From: Actinomadura madurae
GTDB taxonomy: Bacteria; Actinomycetota; Actinomycetes; Streptosporangiales; Streptosporangiaceae
Assembly: GCF_900115095.1 (NCBI RefSeq)
Contig: NZ_FOVH01000014.1
Coordinates: 186,001 to 250,000, forward strand
DNA: 64,000 bases
Direction: 5' to 3'
The notes beneath the pieces were generated by a model. That model made no database searches, was not told the origin of the DNA, and saw nothing but the letters and a program-made list of their open reading frames with translations. The position numbers and the translations under genes are program-made. This document shows positions 8,550 to 16,036 of the stretch, one piece after another. Every line of letters starts with the position of its first letter. The first letter of the stretch is position 1.

Positions 8550-8586
8550 GATCACGGCGACATCGTCCATGACGCCGGGAGTCACC

Positions 8587-9438
8587 ATGAAGCGTCTGTT
8601 CAACGGCATGGTCGGCGCGATCGTCCTGGCCGGGGCCGCCCTCGGCGCGGTCGCGGCGCCCGTCCAGGCGGCCACCGTGGAGTACGTCGCCCTCGGCGAC
8701 TCGATGGCCTCCGGGCCCCTCATCCCCGACATCACCGGTCCGATCGGATGCGGGCGCTCCACCCGCAACTACCCGCACGAGCTGGCCGCCGAGCTCGGCG
8801 CCTCCCTCCGGGACGTCACGTGCAGCGGCGCGAAGACCTCGCACATGACCGCCCCGCAGAGCACCAGCGTCGGCGGCGTCGACACCGGCACCGTCCCGCC
8901 CCAGCTCGACGCGCTCCGCCCGTCCACCACGCTGGTCACCCTCACCATCGGCGGCAACGACGTCGGCCTCGTCGGGGTCGCCGAGGACTGCGTCAATCTC
9001 GACCCGACCGCCACCCCGTGCAAGGGCGAGTTCGAGGAGCGGGTCGCCCAGCGCACCCGCGACCTCGGCCCCCGGCTCGCCGCCGTCCTGGACGGCATCC
9101 GCGCCCGCTCCCCGCAGGCCCGCGTCGTCGTCACCGGCTACGGCCTCTACATCAAGAAGGACGGCTGCTGGCCCGTCCAGCCCGTCCTGCCGGTGGACGC
9201 CAACTTCCTGCAGGGCGCCGTCAACGCCTTGAACGATGTCATCCGCCGGGAGACCGCCGCCCGCGGCGCCACCTACATCGACCTCGTCGCCCCCAGCGCC
9301 GGGCACGACGCCTGCCAGTCGGCGTCCAGGCGCTGGATCGAGGGCTACGTGCCGCTCAACGCCGCCGCCCCGCTCCACCCCAACGCCCGGGGCGAGGCCG
9401 CCTACGCGACCGTGATCGGCGGCGCCCTCGACGCCTGA
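8587..9438 (+). CDS. Secreted SGNH/GDSL esterase or lipase
   Basis: A 283-residue exported hydrolase. The N terminus has a Sec-type signal peptide (MKRLFNGMVGAIVLAGAAL, cleavage likely after PVQA). The catalytic blocks of the SGNH fold follow: GDSMASG (nucleophile Ser), GGND (oxyanion Asn) and LHPNARG (catalytic His). Paired cysteines suggest disulfides, as in Streptomyces scabies esterase-like enzymes. ATG 8587 has GGGAG upstream, although the frame stays open for 600 bases before it. A strong hairpin terminator follows. Substrate is unknown; ester hydrolysis outside the cell is expected. Confidence 0.92.
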   Translation: MKRLFNGMVGAIVLAGAALGAVAAPVQAATVEYVALGDSMASGPLIPDITGPIGCGRSTRNYPHELAAELGASLRDVTCSGAKTSHMTAPQSTSVGGVDTGTVPPQLDALRPSTTLVTLTIGGNDVGLVGVAEDCVNLDPTATPCKGEFEERVAQRTRDLGPRLAAVLDGIRARSPQARVVVTGYGLYIKKDGCWPVQPVLPVDANFLQGAVNALNDVIRRETAARGATYIDLVAPSAGHDACQSASRRWIEGYVPLNAAAPLHPNARGEAAYATVIGGALDA

Positions 9439-9447
9439 GCGCCCTGG

Positions 9448-9480
9448 GCCGTCCCGGCCGGGCGCTCCGGCCGGGGCGGC
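9448..9480 (+). terminator. Hairpin terminator after the SGNH esterase
   Basis: A 14-bp stem (9448-9461 with 9467-9480, one G-T wobble) closes a GCGCT loop immediately after the esterase stop. There is no long U tract, as is usual in high-GC actinobacteria. Confidence 0.8.
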
Positions 9481-9510
9481 TCTAAGCTCGTCGGGCAGAT
9501 GGAGGCTGAC

Positions 9511-10305
9511 ATGACCGAGATGCAGGCCAACACCGCCGCCTACGAGCAGACGCTCCGCTCGGCCCTCGCGCTCGCGGGGACGCTCGGCGAGGCCGACTGG
9601 GACCGGCCGACCGAATGCCCCGGCTGGACGGTCAAGGACCAGTTCGCCCACCTCGCCGGGGTGGAGCACGACCTCCTCGGGGACCCCGCCCCCGAGGTCG
9701 AGCTTCCCGAGTCCGAGCACGTCCGCAACGACTTCGGCCGGTACCTGGAGATCGCGGTGCACGCGCGGCGCCCCGTCCCCGGGCCGGACGTGGCCGCGGA
9801 GCTGGCGGACGTGCTGGAGCGCCGCCTCGCCCAGCTGCCCGGCCTGGACCCCGACAAGATCGTCATGTGCCCGGACGGCAGGGAAGGCCCGTACTCGCGG
9901 CTCATGAAGTTCCGCGCCATGGACTGCTGGACCCACGAGCAGGACATCCGCCGCGCGGTCGGCCGTCCCGGCAACCTGGACGCCCCGGCGGCGCACTGCT
10001 TCTGGGAGCTGATGAGCCGCGGCCTGCCGCTCATCGTCGCCCGCCGCGCGAAGGCCGGGCCCGGCCGGTCCGTGAGCTTCGCGATCACCGGCCCGCCCGA
10101 CTTCCGCGCCGCGGTCACGGTGGACGAGGACGGCCGCGGCCACCCGTCCGATCCCGGGTCGCCCACCGCCGAGCTGGCGATGGCCTGGGAGACCTACGTT
10201 CGCCTGACCGCGGGGCGCTGCGCCCCGGACGCCGTCACCGTCGAGACGAAGGGCGACGACGAGCTGGCCGCCCGCGTCCTCGCGGCCATGGCCATCACCC
10301 CCTGA
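9511..10305 (+). CDS. Maleylpyruvate isomerase family mycothiol-dependent protein (DinB-like)
   Basis: A 264-residue member of the TIGR03083/MDMPI group. The N-terminal DinB-like four-helix domain has the metal-ligand pattern (ECPGWTVKDQFAHLAGVEHD and WTHEQDIRRAVG). A C-terminal SCP2-like domain (FAITGPPDFRAAV... ELAMAWETYVRLTAGR) follows. These enzymes use mycothiol, a thiol of Actinobacteria. I chose ATG 9511 because GGAGG lies 5 bases upstream; ATG 9499 has no ribosome site. The substrate is not predictable, because the family contains isomerases and thiol transferases. Confidence 0.88.
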   Translation: MTEMQANTAAYEQTLRSALALAGTLGEADWDRPTECPGWTVKDQFAHLAGVEHDLLGDPAPEVELPESEHVRNDFGRYLEIAVHARRPVPGPDVAAELADVLERRLAQLPGLDPDKIVMCPDGREGPYSRLMKFRAMDCWTHEQDIRRAVGRPGNLDAPAAHCFWELMSRGLPLIVARRAKAGPGRSVSFAITGPPDFRAAVTVDEDGRGHPSDPGSPTAELAMAWETYVRLTAGRCAPDAVTVETKGDDELAARVLAAMAITP

Positions 10306-10492
10306 CGGAGCGGTTCCGCGGGGCGGGGCCGCCCCGGATCCCCCGTTTCTGACGCAGCGGCGCCGCACGGATCCGCCTGGTGACGGCTCGTCCAATACCG
10401 GCCAGTATTCCCCTGGTCGCGCACGGGTTTCGTCATGATCACCGTCGTTATGATGCGGCGATCACTGGATGGAACGTTCCCGGGGGAGTCTC

Positions 10493-11362
10493 ATGACGGA
10501 GGTCCATCACTTCGCCTACGGGCCGCTGACACCGGCGGCCGCCTATGTCATGTCGTTCGTCGGCTCGCTGCTGGGGCTGCTGTGCACGACCCGCGCGCGG
10601 GCGTCCGCCGGCGGCTCGCGCGCCTACTGGCTGGCGCTCGCCGCGCTGGCGATCGGGGGCACCGGCATCTGGGTGATGCACTTCATCGCGATGCTCGGCT
10701 TCAGCGTCGCGCACACCGAGATCCGCTACGACGTGCCGCTCACCCTGCTGAGCTGCCTCACCGCGATCGCGGTCGTCGCCGTCGGGCTGTTCCTGGTCGG
10801 CTTCGGCGGGTCGGGGACGCCAGTGGTGATCGCCGCCGGCCTGATCACCGGGGCCGGCGTGGCGAGCATGCACTACACCGGCATGAAGGCCATGAACATG
10901 TCCGCGCACGTGGGCTACCGGCCCGCCCTGGTCGGGCTGTCGGTGGTGATCGCGCTGGTGGCGGCGACCGTCGCGCTGTGGTTCAGCGTCCGGGTCACCG
11001 GCATGGCGGCGACCGCCGGCGCGGCGGCGATCATGGGGATCGCGGTGTGCGGCATGCACTACACCGGCATGGCGGCCATGCGGGTCGAGGCGCACCACGG
11101 CACCGAGTCGCCCTCCGGGGCGGGGGCGATCGACTTCGTGCTGCCGCTCGTGGTCGGCGTCGGCGTGGTGGCGACGGTCCTGCTGCTCATCATCGCCATG
11201 TCGCCGACCGAGGAGGACGCGCGCGCCGAGGCCGAGCTCCGCGAGCGCCTCGCCTCGCGCGGGCGGCCGCAGGGCGCGCCGGACGCGGGCGGGACGCGCG
11301 ACGCCGTCCCCGAGCCCCCGTCCCGCTCCGCCGGCGAATGGTTCGGCGGCGGCCGTCCATGA
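10493..11362 (+). CDS. MHYT domain membrane sensor protein
   Basis: A 289-residue integral membrane protein with seven hydrophobic helices. It has three MHYT-type motifs (VMHFIAMLGF, MHYTGMKAM, MHYTGMAAM) whose Met/His/Tyr residues are proposed to coordinate copper and sense oxygen, CO or NO. No GGDEF, EAL or kinase domain follows. The C-terminal 60 residues are hydrophilic and charged, so this is a stand-alone MHYT protein. ATG 10493 has GGGGGAG upstream. A compact terminator follows the stop. Confidence 0.88.
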   Translation: MTEVHHFAYGPLTPAAAYVMSFVGSLLGLLCTTRARASAGGSRAYWLALAALAIGGTGIWVMHFIAMLGFSVAHTEIRYDVPLTLLSCLTAIAVVAVGLFLVGFGGSGTPVVIAAGLITGAGVASMHYTGMKAMNMSAHVGYRPALVGLSVVIALVAATVALWFSVRVTGMAATAGAAAIMGIAVCGMHYTGMAAMRVEAHHGTESPSGAGAIDFVLPLVVGVGVVATVLLLIIAMSPTEEDARAEAELRERLASRGRPQGAPDAGGTRDAVPEPPSRSAGEWFGGGRP

Positions 11363-11367
11363 CGCGG

Positions 11368-11385
11368 CGGGGCGTGCCCGCCCCG
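11368..11385 (+). terminator. Short terminator after the MHYT gene
   Basis: A 7-bp perfect stem, CGGGGCG/CGCCCCG, with a TGCC loop starts 6 bases after the stop codon. Confidence 0.6.
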
Positions 11386-11390
11386 TGAGT

Positions 11391-11404
11391 AGGAACACGT
11401 TCTA
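11391..11404. promoter_or_regulatory. KstR-like operator upstream of the steroid block
   Basis: AGGAACACGTTCTA fits the mycobacterial KstR consensus TnnAACnnGTTnnA except at the first base. It is 147 bases upstream of the IclR gene that opens the steroid cluster. A perfect KstR match occurs at 61443 in the same window, which supports the reading, but this site is imperfect. Confidence 0.45.
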
Positions 11405-11550
11405 TCACCGCACACGGCCCGACCTGGGACGCGGCACGGACCGCCGGATCTCCGGCTGACCTGGACTTACGGCACCCCTTCCGTCTGGACCAAGCGATTG
11501 CTACATTCCTGGTAACAAGAATTCATTTCAGTCATGTTCCAGGAGGTGCG

Positions 11551-12480
11551 ATGACCGAGGCCCTGACGCCGGAGGCAGCGACGCCGGAGACCATGACGGC
11601 CGGGCCGGCGCGCCGCGAGTCGCCGCCGTCGATGATCGAGCGGATGACCCTGATCCTCGACGCGTTCAACGGCCCGACCGCGCGGCTCACCCTGGAGGAC
11701 GTGGCCCGCCGCACCCGGCTGCCGCGCTCGACCGCGCACCGGATCCTGGACCAGCTGGTGAAGCAGCGCTGGCTCGCGCACCACTCGTTCGGCTACGGGC
11801 TCGGCCAGCGCGCCCTCGGCCTCGGCGGCCAGGACGGCGGGCACGGCAAGATCCGCGAGGCCGCAGCGCCGCTGCTGCACGAGCTGCAGGTCACCACCGG
11901 ACTCGTCGCGCACCTGGCCGTCCTGGACGGCGCCGAGGTGTTCTATCTGGACAAGCTCGGCGGGCGCCTGGCCGCCTCCGTCCCGTCGCGGGTGGGCGGG
12001 CGCGCCCCGGCGCACTGCACGGCGCTCGGCAAGGCGATGCTGGCCTGGCTGGAGCCCGAGCGGGTGGACGCGCTGCTGTCCGCCGGGATCAGCCGGTTCA
12101 CCAGCCGCACCATCGGGGAGCTGGGCACGCTCCACCAAGAGCTGCACCGGGTCCGGCAGCGCCGCGGCCTGGCGTTCGAGCGCGGCGAGTCCTACCCGGG
12201 GATCTCCTGCGTGGCCGCGGCCGTCCGCGGCGCGGAGGGGCCGGTCGCGGGGATCTCGCTGGCCGGCGACATCCGCGCGCCGCTGGAGAACGTGGCGCCG
12301 CTGGTGGTGACCGCCGCGCGGGAGGCGTCCCAGATCCTGTTCCCCGGCTCGGCGCCGGGCGCCCGCGCGGGCGCCCGCGGCCGCCGGCGCGGCGGCTCCC
12401 CGGCGGGCGAGGAGGCGTCCTGGTCGCCGGAGACGATGAACCGGCTGCTCGCGGTGGACGGCCGTGGCGACTGGATGTGA
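11551..12480 (+). CDS. IclR family transcriptional regulator of the steroid block
   Basis: A 309-residue IclR-type regulator. After about 25 variable residues comes the winged helix-turn-helix (RLTLEDVARRTRLPRSTAHR, ILDQLVKQRWL), then the GAF-like effector domain (HLAVLDGAEVFYLDKLGG, APAHCTALGKAMLAWL, GESYPGISCVAAAV). The C-terminal 50 residues are a basic Gly/Arg-rich extension absent from most IclR proteins. ATG 11551 has AGGAGG upstream. It faces hsaB and precedes the ring-degradation genes, so control of them by a steroid intermediate is likely but inferred. Its stop codon sits in a 17-bp triplet repeat. Confidence 0.9.
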   Translation: MTEALTPEAATPETMTAGPARRESPPSMIERMTLILDAFNGPTARLTLEDVARRTRLPRSTAHRILDQLVKQRWLAHHSFGYGLGQRALGLGGQDGGHGKIREAAAPLLHELQVTTGLVAHLAVLDGAEVFYLDKLGGRLAASVPSRVGGRAPAHCTALGKAMLAWLEPERVDALLSAGISRFTSRTIGELGTLHQELHRVRQRRGLAFERGESYPGISCVAAAVRGAEGPVAGISLAGDIRAPLENVAPLVVTAAREASQILFPGSAPGARAGARGRRRGGSPAGEEASWSPETMNRLLAVDGRGDWM

Positions 12481-12516
12481 GGGGCGACTGGATGTGACGG
12501 GCGACCGGAGGTGACC
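12466..12516 (+). repeat. Three 17-bp tandem repeats between the IclR and hsaB stop codons
   Basis: Units at 12466-12482, 12483-12499 and 12500-12516 read GGCGACTGGATGTGAGG and close variants. The first copy encodes the last codons of the IclR protein and its stop. The other two fill the 36-bp gap exactly up to the hsaB stop. They look like a slippage expansion. Confidence 0.75.
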
Positions 12517-13107
12517 TCAGCCCCAGCCCCAGCGGTCGCCGATGCCCCAGGGGTCGGGGGCGATGGGCGCGTCCGGCTCGCCGACCCCGAACCTGCTGCG
12601 GAAGAACACCATCGGCCGCCGCCAGACGCCGTCCACCACCTCGTGCCGCTCCACCGCGAGCACGCGGCCGATCACCACCTCGTGGTCGCCCGCCTCGTGC
12701 ACGTCGTGCACCACGGCGTGCACCGCGAGCAGCACGTCCGGCAGCGTCGGGGCGCCCCACCGCGACACCTGCCAGTCCAGGCCCTCGAACTTGGCGCCGC
12801 GGCTCGATCCGAAGCGCTCGCACAGGTCGCGCTGCTCCTCGGCGAGCACGTTCACGCAGAACCGCCCCGCCGACCGGATCCGCGGCCACGACCGGCCGCG
12901 CTTGTCGGCGCAGAACAGGATCAGCGGCGGTTCGAGCGACACCGACGCGAACGACTGGCAGGCGAAGCCGACCGGTTCGCCGTCGTCGACCGCGGTGACC
13001 ACGGTGACGCCGGTGGCGAACTCCGCCATGGCCTTCCGGAAGTCCACCGGCTCCGGCGCGGCCGTGGCGGCCTCGGGGGCGGACGTGAGCGCTGGCTCGG
13101 CTGGCAT
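12517..13107 (-). CDS. hsaB: Flavin reductase, HsaB-like component of 3-HSA 4-monooxygenase
   Basis: A 196-residue flavin reductase-domain protein (FMN-binding split barrel). Conserved blocks are KAMAEFATGVTVVTA, GFACQSFASVSLEPPLILF and RFCVNVLAEEQ. In steroid degradation HsaB supplies reduced flavin to HsaA, which hydroxylates 3-HSA to the catechol 3,4-DHSA. Two HsaA-like oxygenases are present (17079 and 29931). The last residues, DPWGIGDRWGWG, are a short C-terminal tail. ATG 13107 has GAGGTGA upstream. It is divergent from hsaD and convergent with the IclR gene. The flavin reductase call is firm; HsaB is inferred from its neighbours. Confidence 0.85.
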   Translation of the reverse strand: MPAEPALTSAPEAATAAPEPVDFRKAMAEFATGVTVVTAVDDGEPVGFACQSFASVSLEPPLILFCADKRGRSWPRIRSAGRFCVNVLAEEQRDLCERFGSSRGAKFEGLDWQVSRWGAPTLPDVLLAVHAVVHDVHEAGDHEVVIGRVLAVERHEVVDGVWRRPMVFFRSRFGVGEPDAPIAPDPWGIGDRWGWG

Positions 13108-13141
13108 CTGGTCACCTCGGGGCTGCGAACGGTTAGGGCGT

Positions 13142-13154
13142 CATATCAAATATG
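13142..13154. promoter_or_regulatory. Candidate IclR-type operator between hsaB and hsaD
   Basis: CATAT-CAA-ATATG is a perfect hyphenated dyad, 35 bases upstream of hsaB. It is AT-rich in an otherwise very GC-rich 285-bp divergent region. The size suits an IclR site, and the adjacent IclR protein is the natural candidate. No experimental link exists. The rest of the region holds no gene I can support. Confidence 0.4.
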
Positions 13155-13392
13155 CGACATGTCCAATAGGTGGGGCGAGCGCGGGGCCGGCCAAGGAGCG
13201 GCCGGTGAGCCCCGAACGTAGGCACGTCCCGCGCCGGCCACGCGCCCGCGTCCCGATGAGTGGAAGCGGGCGCCGCGGCGGGCCGCCGGGGCCGCGCCGC
13301 ACAGCACGTCCCGCTGATCGGGATCCATCGCGTGACCGTGCCGCCCCGCCGATTACGTTCCGGACAAGCCACCGTCGAAGGACTGGGAGATC

Positions 13393-14262
13393 ATGCCTGC
13401 GGAGCTGACCTACGAGTCGACGTTGCGCGAGCTCGCCACCGACCAGGGCGTCCTGCGCTACCACGAGGCGGGTGAGGGCCCGCCGCTGCTCCTGCTGCAC
13501 GGGTCCGGTCCCGGCGTGACGGGCTGGCGGAACTACCGCGGCAACCTCGCCCGCTTCGCCGAGCACTTCCGGTGCCTGGTCCTGGAGTTCCCGGGCTTCG
13601 GGGTGAGCGACCCGACCGGCGAGCACCCGATGATGGCCGCGGGCGGCGCGGTCGTCCGGTTCCTGGACGGCCTCGGCCTCGGCCAGGTGGACGTGATCGG
13701 CAACTCGATGGGCGGCATCATCGCGACGCAGGTGGCGCTGCGGCACCCGGACCGCGTCGGGCGGCTGGTCACCATCGGCGGGATCGGGACCAACCTGTTC
13801 AGCCCGGCGCCCGGCGAGGGCATCCGGCTGCTGGCCGAGTTCACCGACAACCCGACCCGCGAGGGCCTGGTCCGGTGGCTGAACTCGATGGTCTTCGACC
13901 CGCGGACGGTCACCGAGGAGATGGTCGAGGAGCGCTGGCGGCAGGCCACCGACCCCGACACGCTCGCCTCCGCCCGCCGCATGTACGGGTCGAAGGCGAT
14001 GGCGGCCCGCGCGAAGGCGATGGCCGCGTCCGGCGAGCCGCCGTACTGGGCGATGCTGCACAGGCTCAAGGCGAAGACCCTCATCACCTGGGGACGGGAC
14101 GACCGGGTCAGCCCCGTCGACATGGTCCTCGTGCCGATGCGGACGATCCCGGACGTCCAGGTGACCATCTTCCCGAACTGCGGGCACTGGGTGATGATCG
14201 AGGCGAAGTCCGCCTGGGAGAGCGCCGTGCTGGCGTTCCTGACCCGGAAGGACGACCTCTAA
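13393..14262 (+). CDS. hsaD: 4,9-DSHA hydrolase, HsaD-like meta-cleavage product hydrolase
   Basis: A 289-residue alpha/beta hydrolase of the C-C bond (meta-cleavage product) hydrolase family. The catalytic triad is visible: Ser about 105 in GNSMGG, Asp about 236 in WGRDDRV and His about 265 in NCGHW. The oxyanion region LLHGSGPGVTGWRNYRGN is characteristic of BphD/HsaD. HsaD hydrolyses the ring-A cleavage product made by HsaC (18277). ATG 13393 lies after GGGAGATC. The next gene, kstD, begins 3 bases after the stop, so they are co-transcribed. Confidence 0.9.
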   Translation: MPAELTYESTLRELATDQGVLRYHEAGEGPPLLLLHGSGPGVTGWRNYRGNLARFAEHFRCLVLEFPGFGVSDPTGEHPMMAAGGAVVRFLDGLGLGQVDVIGNSMGGIIATQVALRHPDRVGRLVTIGGIGTNLFSPAPGEGIRLLAEFTDNPTREGLVRWLNSMVFDPRTVTEEMVEERWRQATDPDTLASARRMYGSKAMAARAKAMAASGEPPYWAMLHRLKAKTLITWGRDDRVSPVDMVLVPMRTIPDVQVTIFPNCGHWVMIEAKSAWESAVLAFLTRKDDL

Positions 14263-14264
14263 GA

Positions 14265-16031
14265 ATGAGCGAAGCGAACCGGGGGGAGCGGGGGGTCGTC
14301 CCCCCGCAAGAGACACTGAGCGAAGCGAACCGGGGGGAGCGGGGGGTCGTCCCCCCGCAAGAGGCACTGAGTGAGTGGGACCACGAGTACGACCTGGTGA
14401 TCGTCGGAAGCGGCGGCGGCGGCATGACGGCCGCGCTGACCGCGCACGACGAGGGGCTGAGCGCGCTGGTCGTCGAGAAGGGCAAGAAGTTCGGCGGCTC
14501 CACCGCGCTGTCCGGCGGCGGCATCTGGATCCCGAACAACCCGACGCTGAAGGCGCGCGGCCACGACGACAGCCGCGAGTCGGTCCGCCGCTACCTGGAC
14601 CTGCTCACCGAGGGCCGCGTGGCCGCGGCGCGGCTCGACGCCTACGTCGACAACGGCCCCGCCGCCATGGAGCTCATCGGCAAGAGCAAATGGGTGAGGT
14701 TCTTCTGGACGAAGGGCTACGCCGACTACCACCCCGAGCTGGAGGGCGGGCGGCCGCTCGGCCGGTCCGTCGAGGCCAGGCCGTTCGACACCCGCAAGCT
14801 CGGCGAGGACGAGAAGTACCAGCGGCCGAACAACATGAAGGGCCCCCTCGGCCTGTGGGTCACGGCGAAGGACTACCACGACCTCGCGATGGCCAAGCGC
14901 ACGTGGGCGGGACGGCGCGCGTCGCTGGTGGCGGCGTGGCGTGTCTCGTCCAACATGGTCCGGCGCCGGCACATGGCGACCGGCGGGCGCGCCCTCGTCG
15001 CCCGGCTCCGGATGGCGCTGAAGGACGCCGGCATCCCGCTCTGGCTGCGGACCGCGATGACCGAGCTGGTCACCGAGGACGGCCGCGTCACCGGCATCGT
15101 CGCCGCGAAGCGCGACGGCACGACCCTGCGCATCCGGGCCCGCAAGGGCGTCCTGCTCGCCACCGGCGGTTTCGACCACAACCAGGAGATGCGCGACAAG
15201 TACCTCCCCAAGGGCGGCCAGGAGGACTTCGCGATGGGCGCCCGCGAGAACACCGGCGACGGCATCCGCGCGGGCGAGCGCCTCGGAGCGGCGCTGGACC
15301 TGATGGACGACGCGTGGTGGATGCCCGCCGTCCGGCACCCGGCCGGCGCGACGATCCCGCTGGTGTCCGAGCGCGCGATCCCGCGGCAGGTCATCGTGTC
15401 GCACGACGGGACGCGGTTCACCAACGAGGCGGCGCCGTACGTCAACTTCGTCCACGACCAGCTGGAGGGCGGGCACGTCCCGGCGTGGTTCGTGATGGAC
15501 GCCAAGGCCCGCGCCCGCTACCCGTTCGCGCAGATCCTCCCCGGCGCCCCGATCCCGAAGGCGTTCTACGACAAGGGCATCGCCTTCAAGGCGGACACGC
15601 TCGCCGAGCTCGCCGGGAAGATCGGCGTCCCCGCGGACGCGCTGGCCGAGACCGTCGAGACGTTCAACGGGTACGCCCGCGCGGGCAAGGACCCCGACTT
15701 CGGTCGCGGTGACTCCGCCTACGACCGCTACTACGGCGACCCGAACCTGAAGAACCCGAACCTGGACGTCCTGGAAACCGCGCCGTACTACGCGTTCCGG
15801 CTGGAGGTCGGCGACCTCGGCACCAAGGGCGGCCTCGTCAGCGACGAGCACGCCCGCGTCCTGCGCGAGGACGGGACGGTCATCGAGGGCCTGTACGTGA
15901 CGGGGAACTCCTCGTCGTCGGTGATGGGCAACGAGTACGCGGGACCGGGCGCGACGATCGGCCCGTCCATCGTGTTCGGCTACATCGCGGCCCGGCACGC
16001 CGCGGGCGCGCCCACCGGGAAGGCCACCTGA
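14265..16031 (+). CDS. kstD: 3-ketosteroid delta-1-dehydrogenase
   Basis: A 588-residue flavoenzyme that introduces the C1-C2 double bond in ring A of 3-ketosteroids. The FAD-binding GSGGGG is at about 48-53. GGSTALSGGGIWIPNNP, ATGGFDHN and the C-terminal NEYAGPGATIGPSIVFGY block are typical of KstD; the Tyr near 558 is the expected catalytic residue. The first 35 residues are unusual. They are two copies of a 17-residue peptide, SEANRGERGVVPPQETL, encoded by a 51-bp tandem hairpin repeat related to the one at 2841. ATG 14265 is the only start giving this frame close to hsaD; a native start may have been displaced by the repeat. kshB follows 5 bases later. Confidence 0.93.
   Translation: MSEANRGERGVVPPQETLSEANRGERGVVPPQEALSEWDHEYDLVIVGSGGGGMTAALTAHDEGLSALVVEKGKKFGGSTALSGGGIWIPNNPTLKARGHDDSRESVRRYLDLLTEGRVAAARLDAYVDNGPAAMELIGKSKWVRFFWTKGYADYHPELEGGRPLGRSVEARPFDTRKLGEDEKYQRPNNMKGPLGLWVTAKDYHDLAMAKRTWAGRRASLVAAWRVSSNMVRRRHMATGGRALVARLRMALKDAGIPLWLRTAMTELVTEDGRVTGIVAAKRDGTTLRIRARKGVLLATGGFDHNQEMRDKYLPKGGQEDFAMGARENTGDGIRAGERLGAALDLMDDAWWMPAVRHPAGATIPLVSERAIPRQVIVSHDGTRFTNEAAPYVNFVHDQLEGGHVPAWFVMDAKARARYPFAQILPGAPIPKAFYDKGIAFKADTLAELAGKIGVPADALAETVETFNGYARAGKDPDFGRGDSAYDRYYGDPNLKNPNLDVLETAPYYAFRLEVGDLGTKGGLVSDEHARVLREDGTVIEGLYVTGNSSSSVMGNEYAGPGATIGPSIVFGYIAARHAAGAPTGKAT
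14266..14367 (+). repeat. Tandem 51-bp hairpin repeat at the start of kstD (two copies)
   Basis: Units lie at 14266-14316 and 14317-14367 and differ at one or two bases. Each contains GCGGGGGGTCGTCCCCCCGC (14288-14307 and 14339-14358), an 8-bp stem with a TCGT loop. Compared with the 2841 family, the second base pair of the stem is C-G instead of T-A. The change is compensated, and the core is read in another frame. Confidence 0.9.
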
Positions 16032-16036
16032 CGGTC

